Source of the DNA: Lepidodermella squamata | Taxonomy: Eukaryota; Gastrotricha | Assembly: GCA_047495785.1 (NCBI GenBank) | Contig: JBLDXI010000042.1 | Location: forward strand, 620,001-684,000 | Direction of reading: 5' to 3' | Length of the DNA: 64,000 nt | Shown here: one piece after another, positions 43,681 to 56,037 of the stretch | Layout: each line of letters opens with the position of its first letter | Position numbering within the stretch: the first letter of the stretch is position 1 | Program-made: the position numbers and the translations under genes | The notes under the pieces: model-generated | What the model saw: only the letters and a program-made list of their open reading frames with translations | The model's database searches: none | Told to the model about the DNA's origin: nothing

Positions 43681-46072
43681 TTATTGATCCCAAAACTGAT
43701 CCCGAATCCGTCTGATAGCCTTGCGGTATCCGACGTGTCCACCGTTGGGTAAGTCGTGCGAATGGTACAAAATCAGAGGGCGCAATTTCTTTGGTACAAC
43801 AATGGCCAACTCACGCGTTGCCAACTTTTTGCACCAGACGCCTTCCCTTGCAGCGTCCTCAACCAAGTCGTTGTCTTCTCGGGCCACCAAAAGCGTGCGC
43901 CAGTCGCCACTTTCTACCTTTTGACCACCCGACTTCGCCCTTATTGCGGGTCCGAATTCGTCGTCAACCAACTGCTCACTCCGCAATTCTTTCATGTCGA
44001 TTTGGAAGCACTCCTTGGAAATCATGTTACAACAACCGTGGCTTTCTTCTTCGAGCTTTTCCGGAAAGCATCTCGTGAGGGCATCGGCGTATTGCTTCGT
44101 GCCTGGTACGTGAACTGCGTCGAATTTGAACTGCTGAAGTTCGTGTATCCACCGCCAGAATTTCGGGGGAGGGTCTTTGAACGACATTAGCCAAGTTAGT
44201 GGCCGATGATCCGTTCGCAGCTCGAAACGATCATGCAGATAGACCTTGAATCTCTTCGTGACCGCCCAATAGATGGCCAATGCTTCGCGATGAATCGTCG
44301 AATAGCGGCGTTCGGCCTTGTCGAGAGACCGACTCGCCGACGAAATCAATCTTAGCTTTCCCTCCTGCTGCTGACATAATAGAGCGCCGATGCCGATGTT
44401 TGAAGCGTTCGTGTAAACGACAAACGGTTTGTTGAGATCTGGAACGCCCAGAACTGGAGCTTTCAGAAACGCTTCCTTGGCGTTATTGAACGCATTCAAC
44501 CTTTCTTCTGTCCACCTTATCTGTTTACCACGTTCATTCGCCGCGTCCAGCCAGTCATCTCAGTGATGTTGGCCGTGAAGCCTCTCAGGAAGCTCGCCAA
44601 TCCTAGAAAAGCGCGCATTTTCTTCGGCGTTGTCGGTAACTCGTAGTTTCGAATGGCTTCGAGATGCTTTGGCAGCGCCCAGATGCCACCCTCAGAGATT
44701 TCGTGCCCGATGAACTTGATTTTGCGCTGAAACAACTTACAATTCGACGGTTTGATCTGCAGGTCGTGACTGCGAAATCTGTCAAGCATCTCCTTCGACC
44801 TCGCGAGCATTTCTTCCTCGGTGTCACCCCAGATAACAATCCATGTAGTAGACCAGGATCTTGCAAGTCAACCCGTCCAGAACCGTGCTGATCATTCGGC
44901 AATAGACTGTGCCGGCGTTTTTCAACCCGAAAGGCATGCGCGTAAACGCATAGTGGCCGTCTCTGGTCCTTACCCTGAGGTACTTTTGCGATTCTTTGTC
45001 AACCGGAATGGCCCAGTAAGCGCTTTGCATATCTAGTACGCAGTAGAACTTGTGTCCAGCGGCTTCAACAAGTCGGCCATCAGCGGTATTTCTTGAGACA
45101 CATCTTCCGTCAAATCGTTGATCGGCGTCAAATCGATTGCTACCCTAGGATTCTCCGGATCCTTCGTCTTTTCGAGTACAACCTCGCTTATCCAGGGTGT
45201 GTTTGTTTTGACGACAATTCCTTGTTCTTCCAGTTGCTTGAACTTCTTGGCGATGGATTCTTGGTCTTTCTCGGACCGCCTTCGAGGCTCGGCCTTGACC
45301 GGTTTTGCTGCTGGGTTCGTTATCTTGATCGAAAACGTTGCCGACTTGGTCTCTTTAACCTTGCCGTCGAACGAGAAGCAGTCGCTTAAGTCCCCAATCA
45401 GCTTGAACAGCTTTGCCTTGGCCTCGTCCGATATCTCACTACCTACTTCAACCGCGCTGAAGTCTTCAACCTTCGACCTGTCTGGTGGAAAGAGTGCGCT
45501 ATCATCTTCACCTTCTTCTCGTGGCTCGTCGTCTTCGCAGTCCTGGAACCATTCTTCCGACCTTTTGCGCAGGTAAGGTAGAGCCGGTTGCTCCCACCCT
45601 ATTTCTGCATTGAGCACGGTCATGACGTTTCCGAGTTTCTCAACATTAGGCATCTGAACGCTCCAGCTGCTGCTATGACGGTTCTGATCCTTCCTTCATG
45701 AAAATCAACCATTGCCCGATTCCTGATGAGAAAATCAAGGCCCAGCAACAACCCGCAGCTGAGATTTTTAACTACCTGAACATTTTGGCTGAACTTCAAA
45801 TTTCCAAGATGAAAGTCCACCGGTCCGCAACCCATCGTGTTCTAACGGCCACTGTCTGCCTGCTTGTAAGTGATGGCTTTGGTGACGGACAAGTTGAACG
45901 CCTTTGCCACCTCCTCGCTAACCAGAGACATCGTGGAGCCGCAATCTACCAACGTCAGGACTTTCTGACCGTTCTTCATGAGCACGTTTACTGCCAGGAA
46001 TGTATCCGAAGGAACGCACTTGAAGCCGTCACACAACGCGTAGACGTATCCTTTAGCTTTCTTACTACACAA
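43681..46072 (-). pseudogene. pol remnant: protease, RT, RNase H, start of integrase
   Basis: Aspartic protease: LTLVDCGSTMSLV (about 45960), then a stop within the domain. RT N-terminal part: 45033-45653, with NTPWISEVVLEKTKDPENPR and AIDLTPINDLT. RT palm: 44824-45030 in another frame (CVLDMQSAYWAIPVD, AFTRMPFGLKNAG), where the usual catalytic YxDD is seen as YYMDC, so one Asp is lost. RT thumb/connection: 44517-44810 (FIGHEISEGG). RNase H and integrase zinc finger: 43681-44499 (YTNASNIGIGALL, YSTIHREALAIYWA, LRTDHRPLTWL, then HSHDLPNGGHVGYRKAIRRI), ending abruptly. Multiple frameshifts mean no functional enzyme. Confidence 0.88.
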
Positions 46073-46472
46073 CCGCTGAAATTTCTTGGAAATTTGTCAC
46101 TCCAGCCGTTATTTACAACCTTACTGTCAACCTCAGCTGCCTTCATTCTACCTTCAACCTCTTCAACCTTCTTCTCCTCCATCTTCTGCGCTGAACCCGC
46201 CAACTTAGGCCCAGCGCCCGCCTTGGCTTGCTGGGCCTTCTTCACAAATTTTGGTTCGGCTTGGGGCAGTCACGACGAACGTGACCAGGCTACCCACAAC
46301 CGTAGCACGAGTCCATCGGTGCTCCTTCCTTTGTGGTCGGGCAGTATTGCGCGACGTGACCTTGATGTCGACAGGCGTAACAACCTGTGAAATCGCGACT
46401 TGGCGTTGCCGAGACCGGTTTGTTGTTGCCCGCGCTCCTTGTTGTCGGTCTACCCGGCGCCGTGCTTGGTGG

Positions 46473-47303
46473 CTACCTGTTGGCGCTTACCGGCTGCGGT
46501 CTGGGACTTGGCCCGCCCCAAGCGCCCACGTTCGAATTGATTGGCTGGCGACTCGTTTGCTGCGCGACGTGTAAGAGCTGGCTAAGTTGTTGGATCTTCA
46601 CGTCTTGAAACACGATCATCTCCTGGTCCTTCGTCTTCATGTCTGCCAGGGCTTGCAGTTTCGACCCCAGGTCAGTCACCATGCTGCGTAATTTCTCCAA
46701 CTCCTCGTCCCTCGCCGTCCTGGCGTTGACCTCTGACATGCTCTCAGCGACCTTCCCCTGGCTTCTGGCGATCTCACACGCGGTTTCCCACGTTAGAGTG
46801 CCTGCGACCACCTTCCGGGCGAGTTTCTCTTGCGTGCGCTGGCATGCGAGCGCTCGGCGCAGTGTCTCGACCATGTGCCCGTTGACTTGCGCTTGCGGCA
46901 CTTCTAGTTCAACCAACTTCTCGCCAAACAACCTGACCTCGCGGATCAGTTCGTCAACCGGCTGCTTCTGCTTTATTGTCGCCGCCTTCGTGATGAGTTC
47001 TTTCTTCGCGGGTGGCTTGTCGACCGCCTTGATCAGCGCTCTTTTGACCGTCTCGTAAGACGCAGTACGAGGGTCGACGTCAACCATTATGCGGTCCATG
47101 TCCAACATGAGCTGGCCAGGAAGCGCCAACCTTAACGCATTTATCCACGCCATAGGCGGGACCTTGCGCGCCAACCACACGCTCTCGGCTTCAATTAAGA
47201 AATCCGTGAGCGTTTGCTTGCCAAGCACGAATTTGCCAACCTGAGGAATGGTCGAATCCTCCGTGGGCAGAGTTTTCAGCGTTGCTCCTTGAAAGCTCGC
47301 CAT
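46473..47303 (-). CDS. gag polyprotein N-terminal part (retrotransposon)
   Basis: The frame starts with an ATG at 47303 and is open for 276 codons. It has a capsid-like helical region (about residues 30-170, including MAWINALRLALPGQLMLDMD) and a coiled-coil-like stretch (about 190-240). It ends at TAG where a Gln codon is plausible. Past that stop, two CCHC knuckles follow: CYACRHQGHVAQYC at about 46335-46376, and CYGCG-stop-PGHVRRDC at about 46262-46303 with an in-frame TAG inside the knuckle. A leader of repeated AAGGTTGAT units (47304-47340) precedes the ATG. Gag is the structural protein of this Ty3/gypsy element. It is unlikely to be functional. Confidence 0.8.
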   Translation of the reverse strand: MASFQGATLKTLPTEDSTIPQVGKFVLGKQTLTDFLIEAESVWLARKVPPMAWINALRLALPGQLMLDMDRIMVDVDPRTASYETVKRALIKAVDKPPAKKELITKAATIKQKQPVDELIREVRLFGEKLVELEVPQAQVNGHMVETLRRALACQRTQEKLARKVVAGTLTWETACEIARSQGKVAESMSEVNARTARDEELEKLRSMVTDLGSKLQALADMKTKDQEMIVFQDVKIQQLSQLLHVAQQTSRQPINSNVGAWGGPSPRPQPVSANR

Positions 47304-47426
47304 CTACCTTATCAACCTTATCAACCTTATCAACCTTATCAACCTTGATCAACCGTAAGCAACCAAATAAAGGAGGGAAAAAAATTTCAGCTACTACTAC
47401 AACCAACTTCCGGGTCTCGGTGCCAG

Positions 47427-47625
47427 TGTGAGGGTCCCCGGTTTAAAACTAACACAAAATAACAACCAAACAGCTTTATTCGTAAGAGAACTGATCTTCA
47501 GGGCCACATGGGGCCAGTTTATATACAGTAGGGGCACGCGCCCTTGGGTTGGCGGGATGCGACAGGTGGTCCCTTGGCACGGGTGCAGCGACGGGCGCGT
47601 GCTGGCCAAGTGACTGCTGGTCACA
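47427..47625 (-). repeat. Short solo 5' LTR (199 bp) with promoter signals
   Basis: Minus-strand LTR runs from TGTGACC to TCACA (TG...CA, 5-bp inverted ends). It contains TATATAA (about 47519-47525) and AATAAAGC (about 47473-47480). The PBS TGGCACCGAGACC starts two bases inside. Confidence 0.8.
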
Positions 47626-48277
47626 GATATTTATTAATCCGTCATGAGACTATTAATTTTTCCAATTTTTTAGAAATTGAATTTCCTTTGAATTTCCTCA
47701 TTTGAATCTGAGCTCAGTTGAATTTCCTCGCAATTGGTTTCCAATATATTTCTCCAGTCACACTTTACACAAACGATAAACCAAATTCAACTGAATTAGT
47801 AGAGATTTTTACCTCAATGCTCTCGAGCCTCAAGCCTCAATAATAATTTCATGGCAATTCTGATCGTGAAAAGTGTATTTTATTCCGCTCGCTTTACTTA
47901 TGACAATCACTTTCCACATTAAAAAAATCTGCTGAATCGATCGATCGATGAATTATGCCAGGAAAAATTAATTCTTGTACTGCTTTTATATGTTATATGG
48001 CTGGCGGCTGAGGCCATCTTCTTTCGAATTTGTCATTGTTTTATTCTTAAATTGTTCCCATATTTCACCTGGAATTGCGATTGAAGTTTTCTCGTTATTT
48101 ATCGATGCATATGTTATCAAAAATGTTATCAAAAAGTCGTTCGCATCACGAAATCGAAAGAAGCGTATCAAATCAAGCGTGGGTTCAATTAATAACATTA
48201 TAGCAATAATTACTGATTCAATCAAGCGAGCCGCGAGTCGATTATTTCGCAATAAATATTGAAAAAATACTTCTGAA
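47626..48277. other. Gene-free spacer
   Basis: A+T-rich sequence between the LTR and the foldback element. No homology was seen. Confidence 0.4.
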
Positions 48278-49968
48278 ATGCCATGGTTTCAAACGGCTTT
48301 CACTGGACATAGAAGAATTGATAACATTAATCCGACTTCCGACTCTCAATATTTTATTCCTTTACTTACTTTAGACTTACTTTGGAAAATTCCATAGAAT
48401 AAGCCGCAGATTTGCTGGAGGAAATCGATGAAAAAATGCAGCTACAAGAAAAATGACCGAAAAATCACAAGTCGTAAAAAGCGATGAGAAAGGCGCGTCG
48501 TTGGCTATTTTACGCTCCTCCAATGCCTAAGCCTATCTGAGGCCAACTTCGAATTGATGAGAAAAAGGCTGAAATCGTCACATTTTTGAAAAATTGGGCA
48601 AAGCCTAAATAAGGCCAAATTCGAGGTTGCGATTTTTTGTCATTTTCAGCCGAATCTCAGAAAGCCAATCGAAGCCTAACTTGGAGGTTGGTCATTTTGC
48701 CGCGAGGCCAAGCAAAAAATGACAACTTTGGAATAGCCTGTCTGAGGCCAAGTTGGCGTTGAAAAAGAGGGCTGAGGCTAAAAACTCCAACTGAGCCTAC
48801 CATTTTCCGACAGGGGGCGTTCAGGTGAAAACTAAGGTATATTTAGACATTTTACATATGCGGGAAATAAAGTTTCTTGAATTTTCCAACAATAGATGGT
48901 GCGTCATTTCGTCGATATCGGACTGATTTCGGACGACGGGGGACGAATACGCCGCCGAGGGTCAATTGTCATCGGATTCAACTTCTCATGCTACTGAATC
49001 GAGCAACAATTCGAAGAAATCAGACGGATCCTCGCAAGCTTTGGGAAGCCAAAACCGGAAAACTACGTCAAGCCAAAGAAAATATTGTCTTCAAACAACG
49101 TTGAACGGATAAGCGGATAGCGGATAAGCTGGCTCTGAATTGCTGTGAAAAGCTGGTTGAACGCAGTATATGCCGTTGACTCTAACTTTTTCGCGCGCAT
49201 CATCACATTGTGAAACTAACAGCTGCCCTGTCGGAAAATCGTAGGCTCAGTTGGGGTTTTTGGCCTCAGCCTGTTTTTTCATCGCCAACTTGGCCTCAGA
49301 TAGGCTATTCAAAAGTTATTCGTCCCCCGTCGTCCGAAATCAGTCCGATATCGACGAAATGACGCACCATCTATTGTTGGAAAATTCAAGAAACTTTATT
49401 TCCCGCATATGTAAAATGTCTAAATATACCTTAGTTTTCACCTGAACGCCCCCTGTCGGAAAATGGTAGGCTCAGTTGGAGTTTTTAGCCTCAGCCCTCT
49501 TTTTCAACGCCAACTTGGCCTCAGATAGGCTATTCCAAAGTTGTCATTTTTTGCTTGGCCTCGCGGCAAAATGTCCAACCTTCAAATTAGGCTTCGATAG
49601 GCTTCGAATGACAAAAAATCGCAACCTCGAATTTGGCCTTATTTAGCTCTGCTAATTTTTTGAAAAATTTGACGAATTCAGCCGTTTGCAGACCTATTCG
49701 AAGTTGGCCTCATATAGGCTTAAGCATTGGAGGAGCCCAAAATAGCCAACGTCACGTGATTTTCATCATTTTCACGACTTGTGATTTTTCAGTCATTTAA
49801 CTCCATTTTTCGATGTTTTATCGATTTCCTCCAGCAAATCTGCAGCTTTCTGTGAAGTTCTTCCAAGTATTCCAGCAGGAGTAAAATAGCGAGTCGGAAT
49901 AGTGTCGTTCAAATTCTACGTCCAGTGAAATATTGGAAATATTACCCGTTTGAAACCATGCATGGAAT
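48278..49968. mobile_element. Large foldback element with arms of about 650-670 bp
   Basis: Left arm 48278-48949 and right arm 49317-49968 are inverted copies with scattered mismatches (outer ends CATGGTTTCAAACGG; inner ends GGACGACGGGGGACGAAT and complement). The spacer 48950-49316 holds an extra partial direct copy of the inner arm (about 49219-49316). The arms are built from short units such as AAGCCTATCTGAGGCCAA that themselves repeat. No coding sequence was seen. It may be a foldback or TIR-only element mobilised in trans. Confidence 0.8.
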
Positions 49969-51908
49969 TTTAGATGATAATTCGAATAAATATATTACAG
50001 CGTGTTTCGCAGTATCTATCAATTCGGCAACTTTTTGTAGGCAATTTAAAAAAATTTCCGATAGAACCTACCGATAGAAACTTCCATCTTTTATCCGTGA
50101 TTTAACCGAAGAAATTAAAAATTTATTAGAGAAAACCCTGGAAACCCCGATGTTAACTGGTTCGCGGTAATTTCGGCATTTGACCCGGTTGGACCAAATT
50201 TCTCTGGACTTTTCTAATCCCATTAAAAAGAGACATAATTGATCACTGTTCTCGTGATTTTTCTCGTGATCTCAGCCATGTAAAGCCATCATTAATTTTT
50301 CCTGGCTTTTTCTCACAATTCTCACAAAAATCGTGATTTTCTAGATTTGTTCAAATAATCAGGATAAGACTAGGCTGTAGTTAGGGAGCTTGTAGAGCCT
50401 ATCGACATGAGCAGACTTAAGAATAACGTATCAGAATAATTTAAATGGGATTATAAGTCCGGAGAAATTATATCCAACCGGGTAAAGTAACGAAAATTAC
50501 CGCGAACAAGTTACCATTAGGGTCTTCCGTGTTTTCTACGGTAAATTTGATTTTCCTTCAGTTAAATCGCGAATAAAAGGTAGTTTTATTTAAAAATTAC
50601 AATTAAAGTTCCATTTATGAAGGGCAGAACCTGAATCGAGGGCAAGGTTTTCTGGTCATTGAAAAACTATTAAACCAAAATAGAGGGCAGGTGCCTTTTA
50701 TCAATCTCTTAGTACTATTTACGAAACTAATTTGAAATATTTTGAAAATTTTCTAAAATCAAGATTTTCGTCAATTTGTCAACAAATAGAAACTAGAAAC
50801 GGGAAAGCGGCTCAAGCACCCAATGAGAATGCTGCTAAAGTTACACTTTTTCTACAAGTGAAGTAATTTTATGAGGCAGAACCGGAATAGAAGACAGACC
50901 TCGAATTGAAGGCAGCGGTTGCCGGGCGTTTGAAAAAAAATAGAAGATAGTTCGGTATTTACGGTAGTTGAATTTTCTACAGAAAGTTGCCAAATTCACT
51001 AATATTTGCCAAAATTCTTGGAGACGGTAATAAAAATTGTCTAACCCCAGGCGTTGGGGCAAGTATCTGGTTTGAAATTAATTTTCGAATGAATTAATAA
51101 TTTAGGGGTCTTCTTCTAGGAATTAATAAATTAACCACTGAACCGAAAAATCAAACAGTCAAGCGATCTTCAATTTTCTAGAAAAATAAATAAATTGAAC
51201 AGCAGATTATTATGCTCTAAATGCTCAGGGGGTTTGAGTTACAAAAAATGTAGTTTCGAAAAATGTGGGAGAATGTAAAAATTGTTTAAAATAGAAAATG
51301 CTGTGAAAATTCGATTGGCAATTAAAACGGAAATATTTGAATTTCTTGAACAATTTCAGGCCACAGTTCTCAATTAGTGATCAGCAGGTATAACATGAGC
51401 TTATTTGAAGCTCACCCCAGCGTACCCCATAGCCCATAGCCCATAGTCGTTGGCTCGGTGAAACCCAAAGTCAGCCAAAAATAAACAATTGCATTAAAAT
51501 TACGACCCAGTTTTCGAGGTCAAATTTCATTGTTGCGTTATCACGCGCGATTGTTACGCAGCTGTCATTGTGATGCAAACAGTAACGGCGTCTAAAAGGT
51601 AGAATTATTTTCTTTCATTTTCGGTTTTTTGCTTCTCGAAAGCAAGTCATTATTTTTCCGTTTTAATTTTCAAGGCAATTAAACCAATTTTTCTATCAAT
51701 TTCATGGCCTGTGCTCTCATTTTTCGAAATTCATGAGCGACTTGAGTAATCAAATCTCAAACTAGTTAAACAAAAAACCAGCTACTAATTGTGTATTTCG
51801 GGAAAGTGTAAAATTCGAGTAGATTTCGATAATTCCCTCAAGGCCTGAGGTTTGGCATTTTTTGGTATTTTTTCTCTACCAAAATGCATTAGTAAAAATT
51901 TACCGCAG
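49969..51908. other. Gene-free spacer
   Basis: About 1.9 kb of A+T-rich sequence with no recognised exon or repeat structure, apart from a CCCATAGCCCATAGCCCATAG tract near 51425-51445. Confidence 0.4.
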
Positions 51909-51928
51909 TACAGTGCTCCCTCGTTAGT

Positions 51929-53436
51929 CGTCGTTTTTAGACTAGCGGAGGGTTACGGAGGCGTTCGTTAATGCCATCAGTTGCCAGACGCTCTGTTTTG
52001 ATTACGCAACTATGCGCTCTCACGAAAAAAGTGAATTTTCATTTTTTTATTGGTTTCAGGATGAAAATGCCCTGAGTAATTTTTTTTACTGAAAAAAGAG
52101 TTATAGCTAAAGGAAATTTTGTTTAGGCTGGGCTGAAGTCAAATTCAGCTACCAGCAAATTAATTTTCGTGGTTATGGCTCTCAAAATGAAGGCTGGGAA
52201 AACACAAAAAATCATTTTGCTGCATTTCACTCATATTTCACTGCTGTGAAGAATATTTTGTATAATGTCAAATGTGACATCAAGATTTTTTGTATTTTTA
52301 TTATACATGTCGTTCTTCAAGCAAGTGCCGGCGATGTTTTTTATATTTTTTAGAGGTCGATATGCGGAACGATTAAAAATTAAAAATTATTATAAATCTA
52401 CTGTTTTCGCGTGTAAAATGACCAAAATTACCGAAGCATGAGTTTTCCGAGGTTTCCCCGTAGGTATATTTCTGAAATTCTTCGGTAAATCGCGGATATA
52501 GGCTGGAAGATTCTTCCCATAGGTTTGATTTTGAAAAAATTCCTCAGCTGAATTTCCCCTAAAAACTTGCAAAAATCAATAACGATAAGTTAATAAGAAT
52601 TTCTTTCGGCCACTAATCTTATTCGTAAGGATCAACTATTTTCCTCGGATTTTTTATTTCAAAAACTTGCAAAATATAAAAATGGTTGCGTAAATTATGG
52701 GAATAGCTTTACTTATTTGTTGTAGGTCACGACTCTTGTTAGAAAAATAGGGCGAAATTCTCAATACGTGACCATCTAAATCAGTTGAAGTTGAATCAGT
52801 TATTGAAGAAATTCAACGTGTCGAAATATTCGACTATTCGAGGCTACAAGTAAAAATAACTTTCAATTACCAATAAAGAAGAAATTATACTTTTAATATA
52901 TTTCTTTTTGAAATTTCTTTCTTGACGCTTCGGAAAAAATCGAAATTCAAATTTCCGAAATTCCTCAGTTGCGTAATCGAAATTTGTCATAACAGAGCCT
53001 CTAAATAGCGAAACGAACGCCTCCGTACCCCTCCGTCGTGTAAAAACGGGTCCCCCACAGAGCAGCAGGCTTCAAAGCAGGGAAAACGCACTAAACAGTC
53101 CTCTCAGCAGGCGCTCAGGCTTAGCCTCTGATTTTCAACCAATGCACTAACATGATGATCAGCTATTCTAGCTTTTCACACCAAAAATTGAGGAACATAA
53201 GTCATCAAAACTCCGTAATGTAACACAGACCTCACTTTGGTCGAAAAAGTCGTTTTTCGAGATTTTTTCAAAATTCATAAGCCGGACTACTAAAGTTATG
53301 ATGAGTTCATATTCAGAAAACTACGCCGAATTTTATCGTAATTAATTCGATTTATTGTTGCGTGGCGTTTGCACCGCTTTTTGAGTTTATCCTGCTTTGA
53401 AGCCTGCTGCTCTGTAGGGGACCCGTAAAAACGACG
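51929..53436. mobile_element. Second-level nested TIR element
   Basis: Comparison with copy B shows a clean interruption of CTCGTTAGTGGCACC. The inserted ends are CGTCGTTTTTA and TAAAAACGACG. Beyond them the inverted similarity continues (GGAGGGTTACGGAGGCGTT versus GGAGGGGTACGGAGGCGTT). AGT is found on both sides (51926-51928 and 53437-53439), a possible 3-bp TSD. No coding potential was recognised. Confidence 0.75.
53048..53424. mobile_element. Third-level nested MITE (377 bp, 8-bp TSD)
   Basis: TIR GGGTCCCC(C/T)ACAGAGCAGC at both ends with inverted similarity extending about 34 bp. The 8-bp direct repeat GTAAAAAC flanks it (53040-53047 and 53425-53432). The size and TSD suit a hAT-type MITE. 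Confidence 0.8.
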
Positions 53437-55429
53437 AGTGGCACCCTCCTTAAAAGAACTCCCTCGTTTATAGACCGTAATTTTGGACCCTGCTAAATAA
53501 ATTAGTTGTAAATTATTAATTTAACAAATAATAATTTTTTGATAGATTAAACAAATTAAGCGTGAAAAATTAAAATAATAAAGCGTTCCTAGAAACCTAG
53601 CGGCGCGTTGTCGTGGTTTTGAGAGGTCCAGTGTTTTCAAGTTTAGTTCAAACGAGTTGAAAGATCATCAGTGCATTAAGCTGTTCTCGTGGCTTTGAAA
53701 TGGCTGTGATTATGCAACAGAGTGTGAGGATTAGCTGCCACTCAAGTCGTGCTGCGAGTCGTCTTGTTTTTTGTTAAACTTTTCTATCAGAAATTACGCC
53801 AATTTATCAGAAAAAATCAGCAATTCATTTCAATAACTATAAAAATGCCCGTCAATCTTAGCTCTCCTTGATTTGCTGATTTTCCCTCAGGCCAATTGCT
53901 GATCAACTAAAAGACTCATCTGAATTGCCCTGATTTTTCAATTTTTACATTTTTCCCGGCCAGAAAATCTCATGAAATATACCAGCATTATTAGCATGAT
54001 CAAATTAGGATATAAATCGTGATTTTTGTAAGGAAACTGAAACTTCAGTTTTCCCAATTTTGTTCCCGGCTGTGTTGCGTAATCATGAAGAATCGCGTCC
54101 TGGTTTTACGATTTATTTTAATTTCGATACATGCTGGATTTATTCTCATAAAATTAGATCGCTTTCATTCGTTCCCGTTGTCCTGAGTTATTGGTTATTA
54201 GCCGATTTTCGATAGTCGATAGGCCTGATGAAACAGGCTGCCACTACTCTACAATTTCATTGCTCAACGCCTTGGCAATTTTACGGGTTTTTTTTTACAA
54301 CTTTTAATAATTCGATTTTGACTCGGATCTTAATAGGCCAGTCGAGTGAAAATGAGATCACGCCTGAGAAGATGCAAATGTATTCCATTCAATCTAAACG
54401 CCCTCTTGACGGAACCACACGTCTTATGCCGTGAAATCGGTCCGTGATTGCTCAATGCCATTATTTCGATGAATTTAAAAAAGAAAAAGTCAGGTTAACC
54501 GCGAAAAAATTGTCGAAAATACATTTTTCATCCTAATTGTTTCAAATTTCATATTATTTTTTAAATAATTCTACGAATTTTAGGCTAAGCATGAGTTATG
54601 AATTGAACACAGCATTATCTTGAAAATGTTTGGCTGAATTTGCTAGTGATTCAGAAGTATTCTGGTCAATCTTGACCAAGGTGATTGATTTTTAAGCTGT
54701 GATTTCAAATGGAATTTGTTTGCAAAATCGGACGAGCTGGGAATTTTTGAAGTAAATTGAAATAATGAGATTCCAGGTTTTTTTTTATCCTGAGTTCGTT
54801 AACCACAGGCAGGACTTCAGAGTAAAAAAACAAGGCCAACCAGTCAAATCATAGCCGCCCTGGCAAATAAGAATAAAAACTAGGCGAAGAACTTATTATT
54901 CATAGTGTTATTGTTTAACAGCCTTTAGCGAGCGAAATTTGCAATGACACGTAATCCGTGTCCGTCTCTTTCTGCGCGTTGGCATGGCAACTGTCTTAAG
55001 GCGTAGAAACGGTCTATTTTTAGCTTCTGCATTCAATTACAGCCCTCGTTATAGCGCTCCCTTGTTTAAAGACCGGGTCTGGCTCCCGACCCAGTGCTTT
55101 TATCGAGGGAGCACTGTATTTAACAATTTATTTGAATTTATTTCAATGTATTCAATATTTTGTAAAAGGGCGAAGTATTTTACATTACCGCAGTATTTTT
55201 GCCACAGCACTTTTTGCAAAGTTATCCCAGACTATTACTCTGACTTATATTATTCGTCTATAATCTGTTCATCTCGATCAGCTGTTATAGCTGCCCATTA
55301 ATACCAACCACATAAATTATTATTAATTCTAGATTTTCGAGCGCGGAAACAATCAAAATTTATAGATTTTGATGAAGCGCTATTCGCTGATTTATTAATT
55401 TCCAATTTATTGGGAATTTTGCTGACAGC

Positions 55430-55850
55430 CGCGTAGAAAGCCGCAGGTTTGCTGGAAGAAATTGATGAAAAAATCGATAGAGTAAAATAACTGAAAAATC
55501 ACAAAAGTAATGAAAAATGATGAAAAACGCGTGTCGTTGGCTATTTTATGCTCCTCCAATGCCTACGCCTATCCGAGGCCAACTTTGAATTGATCTGAAA
55601 AAGGCTAAAATCGTCGAATTTTTGAAAAAATGAGCAAAGAGCTAAGGCCAAATTAGAGGTTGCGACTTTAGGTCATTTTTAGCCGAATCTCAGGAAGCCT
55701 ATCGAAGCCTAAATTGGAGGTTGGTCTTTTTGACGAGAGCCAACGCAAAAACACTTCAACATGGTAAAAGCCTATCGAAGCCTAAATTAGGAGTTCGAAT
55801 TAGTGGTTAAGCCCAAAAACCCTATCTGAGCCTACGGATTTTCGACAGGG
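55430..55850 (+). repeat. Partial copy of the foldback-element arm
   Basis: This matches the left arm of 48278-49968 (AAAGCCGCAGGTTTGCTGGA, CTCCTCCAATGCCTACGCC, AAGCCTATCGAAGCCTAAAT) and ends at the same GACAGGG boundary. It abuts the signal-peptide exon at 55862-55991. Confidence 0.75.
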
Positions 55851-55861
55851 ATTTTCCTGCC

Positions 55862-55991
55862 AATAGGTTTGGAAAGCCTCAGAGCCTTGCTCGAGGGCCT
55901 TGCTCGAGGGGCCATTGTCGCCAGGGATAATTTTGGCCCATGCCACGGCGAACAGGGCGAAAATAACGAAAAAAGACGGGATCATTATCAT
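55862..55991 (-). CDS. Putative small secreted peptide, first exon only
   Basis: An ATG at 55991 opens a frame with a textbook signal peptide: MIMIPSFFVIFALFAVAWA, cleavage likely after AWA. It is followed by KIIPGDNGPSSKALEQGSEA. The TATA-like TATATAAATAG lies about 50 bp upstream of the ATG. After about 55862 the frame runs into the foldback repeat family, so the 3' part is either a spliced-off exon or was destroyed by the repeat. No family was recognised, and only the leader and promoter argue for a gene. Confidence 0.4.
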
Positions 55992-56037
55992 AATTTTGGT
56001 TGACGAGAATATTCTACATAGGAATCAATTCACAGCT

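Larger units (their letters stand above)
43681..47625 (-). mobile_element. Ty3/gypsy-type LTR retrotransposon, 3'-truncated and degenerate
   Basis: A 5' LTR (47427-47625), a TGG-starting primer-binding site directly after it, gag, protease, RT, RNase H and the zinc-binding start of integrase lie in order on the minus strand. The element stops inside integrase at 43681, with no integrase core and no 3' LTR. Several stops and frameshifts are present. Confidence 0.88.
51911..55116 (+). mobile_element. pogo/mariner-like non-autonomous element, copy A (with nested insertions)
   Basis: Both ends begin CAGTGCTCCCTCG (inverted) and are flanked by TA (51909-51910 and 55117-55118). This resembles Tigger/pogo-type ends. 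The internal sequence matches copy B (61970-63714) in reverse orientation. Copy A is interrupted near its left end by the element at 51929-53436. No transposase was recognised. Confidence 0.82.

Noticed and set aside
45093-46608. Long plus-strand frames opposite gag-pol (up to 230 codons)
   Set aside because: They are antisense to recognisable protease, RT and gag sequence and have no homology of their own.
47191-47406. A KVDKVDKVD-repeat reading frame
   Set aside because: It comes from a short AAGGTTGAT tandem repeat in the retrotransposon leader and overlaps gag in another frame.
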